Shown here: one piece after another, positions 1 to 9,933 of the stretch
Numbering within the stretch: position 1 is the stretch's first letter
Layout: every line of letters begins with the position of its first letter
Assembly: GCF_040954645.1 (NCBI RefSeq)
Contig: NC_092806.1
Span: forward strand, 79,642,641 to 79,706,640
Source of the DNA: Diabrotica undecimpunctata
Taxonomy: Eukaryota; Arthropoda; Insecta; Coleoptera; Chrysomelidae
DNA length: 64,000 nt
Reading direction: 5' to 3'
Notes under the pieces: model-generated
What the model was told of the DNA's origin: nothing
Seen by the model: only the letters and a program-made list of their open reading frames with translations
Databases searched by the model: none
Made by a program: the position numbers and the translations under genes

Positions 1-1040
1 CTGGACACCAGGCAGCTAATTGTCCAAATATTTCACATTCTAACCATCCTCACAATGATAGTGCAATGCAAACAGAAATAAGACAAAATTCACCAATAAA
101 TCATACTCAACAAGATAATCTACAAAATACTCCCGCAATCTCAAATACCACTCCCTCCACACTTACTACGTCTTCTCAAACCACATTACAAAGAGTAGCA
201 ATCCCAAATTTATCAATAAACCAAACCCAACAGTGCTCACTACAAAATACATCCATACATTTGACCACTTCTTCAGTTAACACTACAATCGCAACACCTA
301 CATCGTCTGAGTCATCCTCTAATACCTAAAAACATAAATCAACCTTACCCGAAACAAGTCAACACTGACTTACCTCCAAATAAAAATACAAATTTGAATT
401 CTTACGAACCCCAAGTAACTTCGAACAAAGCAACCGGAAAAGAACCCTAGAAGATGCAATCACGCCACCCTCCGAAGAAAACTTTGAAAAACCTAAGCTT
501 CAATTAAAGAAAAAAACCAAAACTGATGACAAAAACTTAAGAAATGATATACCAAATCTCCAAACATTATTGGAACCAGTTAGAGAATATGTAGAAAGGG
601 AAAAGCAATTGTTAAGCTTCGATCAAGTAATGGATCTATTCGAAAATATACAAGGATCAAAAGACATAATCAGCGTAACAAAATTGTACTAAGAAGACTC
701 TTATGTACTTATAAAGTTTCTAACGGAATTACATGCATACTACATCGACAAAAGAATGAAAACCATAAGCACCAAATTAATACGAAAACTTGGCAAACAC
801 ATAGGTTTACTCTCTACAGTGAAAACTTCATTATCGGAAGAAGATTCCGACTCATCGGTAAATAATTCCTCTAAAGAATAATAATATCACTGTTGACTTC
901 ATGTTAAAAACACAATAAGTTATCTTAAAGACTCAGAACTGTATCAATTATTGTAACTTTTTCTACCTTTACCTGTATTATATTTTTTAGGTCGCTAATA
1001 ACCCTTGTGGTTGCAGCGTAAATAAATAAAAAAAAAAAAA
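1..1040 (+). mobile_element. 3' end of a gag-only LINE (Jockey-like)
   Basis: The window opens inside the first ORF of a non-LTR retrotransposon. It runs from a gag-like zinc knuckle at the left edge, through the rest of that ORF to a double stop near 879, then through about 150 bases of 3' UTR to a poly(A) tract at about 1026-1040. The tail 'gtcgctaataacc...aataaataaaaaa' looks like Jockey-clade 3' ends as I remember them. No endonuclease or reverse-transcriptase segment lies between the gag ORF and the tail, so this copy is gag-only or internally deleted. Confidence 0.65.
3..881 (+). pseudogene. gag-like ORF1, C-terminal part
   Basis: Reading from base 3, the first residues are GHQAANCPN, the second half of a CCHC zinc knuckle as found in LINE Gag (nucleic-acid-binding) proteins. 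A Thr/Ser/Gln-rich low-complexity tail follows, with a stop at 327-329 and more stops at about 366-381. The same frame then resumes with a charged region (PSEENFEKPKLQLKKKTK) and an acidic, serine-rich end closed by TAA TAA at 879-884. A further in-frame stop lies at 690. Holding one frame for about 880 bases with only a few stops indicates recent loss of function. The start and the first zinc knuckle lie left of the window. Confidence 0.65.
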
Positions 1041-1044
1041 AATT

Positions 1045-1990
1045 TCAATAGATATGTCGATTTTTAATTAAAATATTTAATGCATTAAAGTCGCGTAGAG
1101 ATTTTCACTAAACACTTAATTTTAAAACTATTATAATAAAAGTCCAAGAAAAGTATAAAGTCTAGGGAATTCAATATCCCACTATGAATTTGTTTTATAG
1201 ACTATCGTAAAGCGTTCCACAGAGTCAAATGGATACACTTATGACTGATACTAAAAGAATTAGGTGTACAACAACACCTAATTTTGCTTATAACTAAACT
1301 GTACGAACACACTACTAGACCATTTAAACTAACATTAAAAGAAGATTGAAAATCAAAACGAAATATAAGTATCTGGGAAAAATTTCTCAAACGATATTGA
1401 TATTAAAAGGCACTTTAAAGAGCATCTGACAGAGCATGCTAAACCTTAAGGCGACTAAACCACACAAAATGGTTATTTGAGAAAAATTATAGCTCGTTCC
1501 AGAAAAAATTGTAATATAACATTAATGTAGATTAAGAAGAAACGCTGAAGAAAAAAACAGTAGCGGTTAGCCTAAATAAAGAAAGGCAAAAAGAAGATGT
1601 AATTTGATGTTTTGAAAAATCTGATCCGAAAACTGTATGAAAAACATTTCATAGTATAGACATCGAGCGCGGCGATGCCTCTGCCGTCTGGCGGCCTATA
1701 TCGACTTTTACTACCATTTGACTATTTGTGTACGATTTTGTGTATGGTTAAGTGGCACACCACAAAAAGTGTTTTTATTTTCTCTTTTGTTCAACAATTA
1801 AAATGTATTGCTATACTTCTAGATGTTCCAATACAATAAAGGATAATAAACATAATAATATACAAAATTTTATTATTTTCTATGCGCTAGTTATTATAAA
1901 CACATAAGCTATACTACAATTAAAAACTATGACCACTATGAAAAAAATACGGTAGACTATGACTACATTTGTGCTTTAGCACTATAGTAA
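1045..1990 (+). pseudogene. decayed LINE fragment with RT motif A, repeat copy 1
   Basis: This block is a diverged direct repeat of 53425-54230 and of pieces at 54483-54560 and 55575-55660. Around 1190-1235 it translates as FIDYRKAFHRVKW, the motif A region of LINE reverse transcriptase; the other copy has KAFDRVKW. No long frame survives. The repeat runs through 'gagcgcggcgatgc' at about 1668. The pair defines a repeat family in which the RT fragment is embedded. Confidence 0.55.
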
Positions 1991-2286
1991 GAACAAGATA
2001 AAAATCTAAATTTCTACATAATTATATTAACAAAAAATTAATAAAACTTTTGTTCGTTATTAGTAATTTCATTATTTTAGAATATATTATGAAAAATGTT
2101 GTTGATATTACAATATCAGATGATAGGAATACAAAAATAAAAAACAACTTACCTTTTCAAAACAACAATCAATCACTTCATTTTATCACGAAAAATTTAA
2201 AAATTGCAATGTAATTGAACCCATTTTGTGAGCTATAGTTACATTGATACTTATGTGGCAATTAGCTGTAAAGTCATTAGTCTTTC

Positions 2287-2572
2287 TCACCGTATGGTAA
2301 TTTCATGATATTTTTTGTAGGCAAGCGGTTTAGTTTGTGTAATATAATATCCCCAATTCGTCTCATAATATTTAGTGTTCAAAACAGGTGTTACGCTAAT
2401 TCGGTCACATTTTTTAAATAACTGCAGTACATTTGAAAATAAGTCGACAGTTTTCCTTGAAGTCTTTACTTGTATATTAATCCTTGTTAAATTAATCAGT
2501 TTATTAGGTAAGCCTAGTTCTTCCATGGTATTTCATAGTTTTATTCTTATGGTTATATCAGTGCTTGTTTAA
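2287..2572 (-). pseudogene. LINE reverse-transcriptase relic
   Basis: The minus strand carries an open stretch of about 79 codons starting MEELGLPNKLINLTRI, typical of the palm region between motifs A and B in insect LINE RTs. Later it reads CDRISVTPVLN, a degraded form of the QGDxLSxxLFN motif, and then LAY where YADD should follow. The catalytic DD is lost. Bases 2230-2283 also match, inverted, a stretch at about 59594-59640, so this is part of a dispersed family. Confidence 0.5.
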
Positions 2573-3729
2573 AATCTATAAATTACTAGTTTAATGTTTT
2601 TTTTTTGTATTCCCAACATTTCTCATTAACTGCCTAATAGTGAATAATTGATCAACGATTTATTAGTTTTTCTAATTCCACACTAATAGTCTCCTATTTG
2701 ATAGTTCACCTATTCACTCAATCGTTCCAGGTGTATCAGAAAAAATACTGTATATCCTAATAATTAATAGATATATAGCTTATATATATAGCTTATATCG
2801 CTATAGTTTGTGCAGTACATTTTATTACCCCTTTTGTGTATGGTATGCTTTTCAGAAAGTTGGTACTTGCTCTTACTTCTAAATTGACAGATCAGCTGTT
2901 TAACTGCCTGTACTGAACTTTCTTCCTTATTTTGCAAATATATATAAAAATTAATAAAACTCTGACATACCGTTGATTAAAATATTGGATACCCTATACT
3001 ATTCAATCAACGGAAATACTAAGATCACACGGGGAGAATATTATGGGTTATTTCTGGTTTCGTCACAATTTACACTGAAATTACTAACAAGAGAGTGCTC
3101 TTACTTCCACGTTCAAATTGATATATAGAACCAACAGATGCTAGTCATATACCATCAGTACTAATAAAATGGAAACTATCAAATTAATGTCAATTTCATT
3201 TAATCAAACGTACTAACCTTAAAAATGGTCATTTAAGGAAACCCGCCTCAAAAACATTGACAATAAATTAAAAATAGTTTAAGCGTTATAAAAGTAACAG
3301 AGCAGCAAAGCTCACAGCATGAGAATAGTGCCTTGTACTTTTACATAGCAATTTGTTCTCACAATTTTATAGTTTTTCGAAAAATGAACTCCGATTAAAA
3401 GATTAAAACGTCAAATAAAATGTAAAAACCTATTCATATTTTTAAATATAAAATCTTCAATTTAGAAATTGAACATTCTTAATAAATGTATAATCTAATA
3501 TTTAAGCCTGTTTATGTTTTACAGATTTGGAAAACACTGAACAGACAAATGTTTATTCTTTTATATACTAGGTTCTAAAAAAAGTGTACTCAAAACGAAT
3601 AAATATTATCTACCAAGTGTTTTATTCCAGTTTCATATGAAAGCACTAGATCTTATAAATTTCGTCATAGGTGCTAATTTGAAATGAAAACCAAATGATA
3701 GAGCATATAGTGAAATATAAATATCTTAG
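2573..3729. other. AT-rich stretch with no recognised gene
   Basis: About 1.1 kb of AT-rich DNA with no coding region, RNA gene or clear repeat end that I can support. A small tandem 'atatagctt' unit lies near 2772-2800. The motif 'tttcgtcatagg' near 3660 also occurs at about 5447 inside the piggyBac element next door, so the last bases may come from a related element. Confidence 0.4.
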
Positions 3730-5596
3730 CCCTCTATTGCCCGACTTTTTTTGTAAACTTAAGAGAAAATGTTTTAATTTGTATATGTGCTCAAATATCC
3801 ATCCATTTACAACTAGTATTTTGTTTAGATTTTTTAAATTTTGTTTGGGAAGAGTTTTGGGAGTATTGCCCTCAGGCAACTGTGAGCAGCAAAAACTAAC
3901 GAATTAAGTTATATACTTATTTATTATGCCAATCAAAAAAACAAATATTTGTAGTTGTAAAAGATAAAGCAACTTTACATTTATCGCACATTACTTTAGA
4001 AGTATTACAGCATCCTGGTTTTTTGCATCTTCCCTTTTTTTGAAAATACATAAGTGCGCTACATAAGTGGGACTTAAACTGTAACAAAGGCAACTGATTT
4101 TTCTTTCAAAGTAATCGCAATCACGACGATACAACAACCAGCTGTTAACAACAGCTTAATCCAGAAGGTGAAAAAATATTTTTAGATACCCCTTTTTAGA
4201 TTTTATGTCTGTTCGGTAAAGAGCAATTAGTGAATCCATAAGATCGACACCTCTCATAAATTTTTTATAAAATTGCACTGAATTTGGACAGCATACAATA
4301 ATTCTTGATTTTTGTTTCTTATCCCACCTCTTGACTAACGAAGTAGGCTCAGAACCAACAAATGTACTAAGCAAATGAACCTGTTTATTATCGTACCACT
4401 TTAATGCTGTTAGTCTTATGCCATCTGCTGTAGCGTGCTTTTCTTCTACAGTACCTCTACCCTGTTTCTTCATATTCTTGTCATCAGAAAAATGGCAATT
4501 AGGCAGTCTGTTTGGACGAACAGTTCCCAAACTTTGCAGTCCACGTTTTTCCATTTCATTCTGCAACTGAATGCTATTAAACCAGTTGTCAAAATATACT
4601 TTATAGTATTTGTTTGGTTCGACTATCTCACACAATCTTATTACTACATTACCGCTGGTGTCTACATTAGGTAAATGAAGAGAATGTTCAACAGTTCCTG
4701 TATATAATTCCCAGTTATAAACAATACCATTGCTATCACGCAAAACAAATGCCTTGTATCCCCATTTTTTGGGTTTATTCTTCATATATTGTTTTAAAGA
4801 ATGTGCCCCTTTGAATGGTATAATTTTTTCATCAATACACAATTTTTCACTCATTGGAATACTCTGAAAATTTTGAAATGGACCGTTGATGAATGGTCTA
4901 ATTTTGTATAACTTATCATCATTGTTGAGCATATTTTCATTATTATTGAAATGAATTTTAGTTTCTATTTCTTCCCAGCGATTCCTAGATATAGTGTCAA
5001 CTATTTGAGCTGGTCTAAATTTGCTTCGTACAAATCATCTTCATTTTCCATTTTATTTGATCCTGGATCGATTGATATCTGAGTACCTATGGAAAATTCA
5101 TTATCACTCTCTTATTATCACTGTCAAAGTCAGAGTCTTTGGATTCCTCGGATATTTACTGCTTTTCCCGTAGAACGTTTTTGTATCCATCCTAAAAAAA
5201 TAATTAAAATAATATGGTCCAGTGTGGATTCAAAGTAACATACCTGTTTTTTATCACAGTACTGAAACAACACAATAAAATAAACAAATTTCAACGGTAA
5301 TCAATATATAAATGCTGATATAATGCCTCGGTATATATTTTTATATAAATTGTACACAATTTATAACAATAAATCACTATCGAAAATACAAACTAATAAG
5401 GCAGCCATGTCCATTTGACATACTGTTAAACATTTCCATATAGGTTTCGTCATAGGTTCATAGAGTGTATTAAAATGTATAACCAAATGTTGCCTGAAAT
5501 TAACAGAGGGCATCTTAGAGTCGAAAATTGTTTTAAAAAAGTTTTCTGCATCAAAAACTCCTTTGTTGCCTTGAGTACATACGGGGCTATAGAGGG
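3730..5596 (-). mobile_element. piggyBac-family DNA transposon with TIRs
   Basis: Both ends carry the inverted repeat CCCTCTAT(T/A)GCCC. The left copy starts at 3730 and the right copy, inverted, ends at 5596. The right end is followed by TTAA (5597-5600), the standard piggyBac target. The left end is preceded by TTAG, one base from TTAA. A piggyBac transposase pseudogene lies between them on the minus strand. At about 1.87 kb with a shortened coding region, this copy cannot move itself. Confidence 0.85.
3917..5190 (-). pseudogene. piggyBac transposase (PGBD-like), broken
   Basis: The longest open stretch (258 codons, 4156-4932) is the DDD catalytic core of a piggyBac transposase. It contains CIDEKIIPFKG (first Asp), YFDNWFNS (second Asp) and FMRGVDLMD (third Asp). 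An in-frame TAA at 4156-4158 interrupts a frame that continues AVVNSWLLYRRDC. A frameshift then leads to the C-terminal cysteine cluster CKKPGCC..CDKC..FFDWHN, ending at 3917. Upstream, an acidic N-terminus begins at an ATG at 5188-5190, again across frameshifts. Only about 60 codons separate it from NRWEEIETKIHF, so a piece of the N-terminal region seems deleted. Family members usually have 500-600 residues. Confidence 0.88.
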
Positions 5597-5830
5597 TTAA
5601 AATAGCTGTATCGCGCGAGGATAAGGTTATTGATGAGGAAAAAAAGACCTATCACTGAGGAAGTGAGATAGTAATTGGCAAACGCAAAGAGCACTTTAAT
5701 TACATTAAATGAAATATGCATTACAATCTATCATGATACACATATCTTGATACACATGAAACAAGACAATTAATAAACACGTTAAGAGAATCTTAAGAAA
5801 TAATAACCAAAATTTAACTTTTAATACGCA

Positions 5831-6875
5831 GAAGAAATACTAATATACAGAAGATACACAAATTAAAAAACGTTATCCACTTATTGTACGCAAGAGAGAT
5901 ACCTCTAGGAAAAATCAAAACGATCGAGAATATATAACAAAACAACACAATCAAAGTAAAAGTAGAAGAAGAACTAACCTACCCTATTGAAGCTGACAAT
6001 GGGTTAAGACAGGAATATTCCCTGAGTCCCCTATTATTCAACCTGATTATGGATGAAACAATAAAAAAGTAAGAACTAAAAAAGGATACCAAATGGAAGA
6101 AAAACAAATAATATATAATATAATATTAATCTGCTGTGCAGACGACGCAATACTACTCTTTCAAAGTAAAGATGATTTACAACGTACGCTGCTCCAATTT
6201 CATACAACCGCCAGAAAATTTAACATGTTAATTTCCCCAAAAGAGACAAAATGCATGGTTACTACCGCAAATTTACTAAGATGTTAATTGGAGCTAAAAG
6301 GTCAGATAATAGAACAAGCGTTGGAGCTTAAATATCTAGGCATCACATTATCTAGCTAGGGAAAGCTCGAAACTGAAGTGAAAGATCCAGTGAATAGAGC
6401 AAACAGAGCCACAGGCTGCCTAAATGAAACATTATGAAGAAATAAAAATATCGGAAAAGAAACGAAAGGCATAATTTACAAAACAGTCATCAGACCAATA
6501 ATGACATACGCGGCAGAAACAAGACCTGATACAGAGAGGACAAAAAGGATGTGAAACAGCAGAGATGAAAACACTTAGAAAAATTGATGGTAAGACACTA
6601 TGGGACAGAGCTAGAAGTACAGATATACGACGTAGATGCAAGGTGAAAAACATCAAGAACTGGTTAAAAAATAGAAGAGTAGAACGGAACGATCATATAA
6701 GCCGAATGACAACAAATAAAACAATAAAGACGGAAGAGACGGTTAACCCATAGGAAGACGATCAGTAGGAAGACCACGAAAACGATGGAAAGGCAACTTA
6801 CTGGAAGCACAATGAAAAACAGACAGAGTTATGTCTATATAAAAAGAAAAAGAAGAAGAAGAAGAAGATACACAG
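5831..6875 (+). pseudogene. 5'-truncated LINE, RT and C-terminal region
   Basis: A degraded LINE second ORF. In order it has GLRQEYSLSPLLFNLIMDE (RT motif B region), CADDAILLFQS (motif C, with CADD for YADD, near 6137), LELKYLGITLS, YKTVIRPIMTYAAET and, near the end, GRRSVGRPRKRW. These are typical landmarks of insect LINE RT and C-terminal domain. Stops and frameshifts occur throughout. The 3' end is an A-rich (GAA)n tract at about 6840-6875. The 5' half, including the endonuclease, is missing. A related 3' end lies at 51480-51670 on the other strand. Confidence 0.75.
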
Positions 6876-6917
6876 GATAAACATTAAAATTGCTGCAAGA
6901 AAGATAAAATAAATCAG

Positions 6918-7023
6918 TCATATTAATGTAGAACAGCAGAGGACAGAGTGTTTAGAGAAAATAATGAATGTCATATTAATGTAGAATAGCAGAGGACAGA
7001 GTATTTGTCATAGCTTTGGACAA
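6918..7023. repeat. 53-bp tandem duplication
   Basis: The sequence 'tcatattaatgtagaa' starts at 6918 and again at 6971. Each copy continues through 'agcagaggacagagt' with only a couple of substitutions. It sits just downstream of the LINE 3' tail. I see no coding role. Confidence 0.8.
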
Positions 7024-7214
7024 GTGCCCAATTGAAAAAAGAACACAGGTCGTTCAAAAAAGACGGAACTCTAGAAAGAAAACAGAATAGATTTAAAAAA
7101 ATAAAAGCATAAACATGTCTTTTCCTACTTTTTTAATATTGAAGATACGTAAATAGAACATTGAATTAAAATGTAAACTTTGACATCTGTGATAAACCCA
7201 TCATCTGAACAGTG

Positions 7215-9640
7215 GCCCCAAGAAACTTATTTATTTTCCACAAAGAGGCTCTTTAGAACCTAAAATTATTACTATACAAATCTGATTCGACATATCGTCA
7301 AAAAGTAATACACGGCATGTAAAATTTAAATTTTTAATAAAAAGATTACGCATTACTTATGGGGTTTAAAGAACGAGCCTTTAGGAAGATTGGAGTACTA
7401 ATAAGACCACCGCAATCGGTCATACCCCGGGTAATGATTAATTAATTAATCGGCTAATTCTTCAGTCACCCCTTTAATATGATTTTGTCAAATTGGTCCT
7501 TTTTAGGACCAACTATTCTAATAACATATGTCTATAACTGTTAAGGGTATATTTAAAAATCAAGAAACTTTACTTTACTTAAATTTATCAGACATATGAG
7601 TTAACACGAATCTGACTAATTTCTAGTACAGGAAACACATATAGGGACTAACCTAGGGTATTTTTTATATAGCTGATCGCTGAAAACCACATTATAGATA
7701 TAGACATACTATTTCTGTCGGAAAGTAAGAAAGGACAAAACCAGTCAGCTAAGAGAACCTTTTAACGATGTGGAGCTTGGATCCACCATCTACATATTTA
7801 ATAAAAAATAACACAACTACCGACCTTGAGGATCTGAGCACAAAGCTTATTACGCAATCTGGACCAAAAACACTACAATGACTTATCCAGATGATGAACA
7901 ACTGTATTCAAATTAGGAGATACCCAAAAAATAGAGACAAGCCAAAGTTGTTACCTTACTTACGCCTGGCAAATACTCCAACGACCACAAAAACTATCGG
8001 CTAATATCTTTATTTTGTCAGCTATTCAAAATACTTTTGCACAATATCGTTAATATGATATCACCGATATTAGAAGAAAAACTTAAATTAAAAGACAAAA
8101 GTGGCTGTAGACAGGGAAGATCACGTACATCACAAATACTAAATCAAAGACGGGTACGAAAAATATCGGGTATCAGGGGTGGTATTTTTCAATCTAAATG
8201 CCGCTTACGACACCTTAAATTACAGAATATTTCTCCAAAAACTATATGATATCCCTTTAGATAACAAACTCACTTATATTGTCTTCGTATGCCTACACAA
8301 TAGAATATTTTTTGTATCACTCAATGATAAGAATAGCAGATGAAGAACGGTCTCGCTTGGGGTAGCATAAAGGCCCCTACACTGTATAACATTTACACAA
8401 ACGAACTATCCATACCGGTAGATACTAGAACTTCTATTATATAGACGATACACCTATTATTACACAATAAAAATAAACTATGAATCAATTTTCAGCCAAA
8501 ATCCCTGGAAAGCTCGTGTGTGCTCCTTCAATTTCCCTAACATAGACGCTTTCACAAAACTGAACATCCAATAATGTCATGAAATTGTTGAACGTAGACT
8601 TCATATAAATTCCTTGAAAATAATTTGTATTGCACGGGGTCAGTCACAGATCATTGTTTAAAACTAAAAGGTAAATTGAGGACCAGAAATAATATTTTTC
8701 GCATGCTTGTCAGCTAAAAATGAGGTGCGCGTCCTTCCGCCCTTAAAATATGCATCTGCTGCCGAATATACCTTGTTAGACAAATTCTTTCTTTTTGTGC
8801 ACACTACTACCCATTTTAACACAAAAATATCTATTGTAGCTCTTAACCATATTTATTTTGAGATAACCTTTTATCGAGATATCCTATATAGTACACAAAT
8901 AAGACCAGAACTAAAATAATAAAAAAGCTTTATACAAGATATCGCAGAAGATTGGATGAAATAAAAGTAGTTTTTATTAATCGGATGCTTACATAAAACG
9001 TACAAAGACATACTCACGTAAACAAAATATATTACGAAATTTCTGTAATTAAAAAAAAAAACATTGAGTTCGGCATTTAACTAATAAAATTATATTAAAT
9101 AAAAAAACAACATATTTAAAGCGAACATTCCATTAAATAATAAGCCCAAATCCTTTTGTATCTATATACCTGTTTTTAAAGAACCAGTTACCTCTTAGTA
9201 CGTAGTTATACCAGGTAATAAGATATCCTTTGTTACTCAGTGTAATGCGTATGATATTACACTGTCTACGAACAGTAGATAAAAATAAGGACCCCATATG
9301 AACCGCTCGGGATATATGTTGAAAATATACGGTATAATCGCACAGTTGCCAAACTCTCAGAGCTTACTTAAACCGATAAACCTATGGTTCAATTATACAT
9401 TGAAGAAGATTTCAACGACCCCTATAATATATACACGTGAACTAAACGATATACATTTATGATACAGGGGTATTTACGGGCTCCAAAAATTTTTTATAAA
9501 TTATTAAACTCTACATGTTGATGCATCGACAGAACCAATATTATGGAATGGTCAAGTGAGCTCCGTATATCGGTACCCACTTGACCATGGAGCTCGATTG
9601 AACCTGAATTTTAACATGGGCGGAGTCCACTTTATGCCGT

Positions 9641-9642
<2 letters not shown>
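7215..9642 (+). mobile_element. decayed Jockey-like LINE repeat, copy 1
   Basis: This block aligns along most of its length with 59755-63202 in the same orientation. Shared landmarks include 'gaccaccgcaatcgg', 'ggaccaact' and 'atagctgatcgctgaaaa'. Between about 7950 and 8470 it translates in pieces like a Jockey RT: ISPILEEKLKLKDKSGC (finger region) and a remnant of the AAYDTLN motif A region. Relative to the second copy, about 600 bases are missing near 8772, between 'cttgctag' and 'cttgttag' matches. Both copies end at 'gtccactttatgccgtag' followed directly by (TA)n. Confidence 0.65.
9550..9604. repeat. terminal hairpin of the Jockey-like repeat
   Basis: GGTCAAGTG at 9550-9558 is inverted as CACTTGACC at 9578-9586. 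A second inverted match (GAGCTC..TTGAACC) ends at 9604. The same structure is better preserved in copy 2 at 63111-63165. It lies about 40 bases before the (TA)n tract that ends both copies. Confidence 0.7.
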
Positions 9643-9694
<52 letters not shown>

Positions 9695-9701
9695 AGTTTT
9701 G

Positions 9702-9767
<66 letters not shown>

Positions 9768-9770
9768 ATA
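9643..9770. repeat. (TA)n microsatellite, two arrays
   Basis: Two TA arrays separated by 'attgagttttg' near 9692-9701. The second grades into 'gtatgtatata' before the 3' tail of the LINE on the right. Such a tract directly follows the hairpin in both copies of the Jockey-like repeat. Confidence 0.95.
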
Positions 9771-9933
9771 TTACTTTACTTTACTTAATCAGTAGAACCC
9801 ATTTGTACCTTTCGGTGTTGGGCCGTTTACAATACAATTCATTAAATTACAATATTTGACAGTCTTCTGAGGTGTCCTAGCTCTTAACGAACTTTCTCCA
9901 TTCCTTCCTATTGGATGCCATCTGTGTTGCTTC

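Noticed and set aside
3646..3907. Overlapping frames of 70-77 codons on both strands at the piggyBac left end
   Set aside because: They cross the TIR and the element border and show no homology; chance frames.
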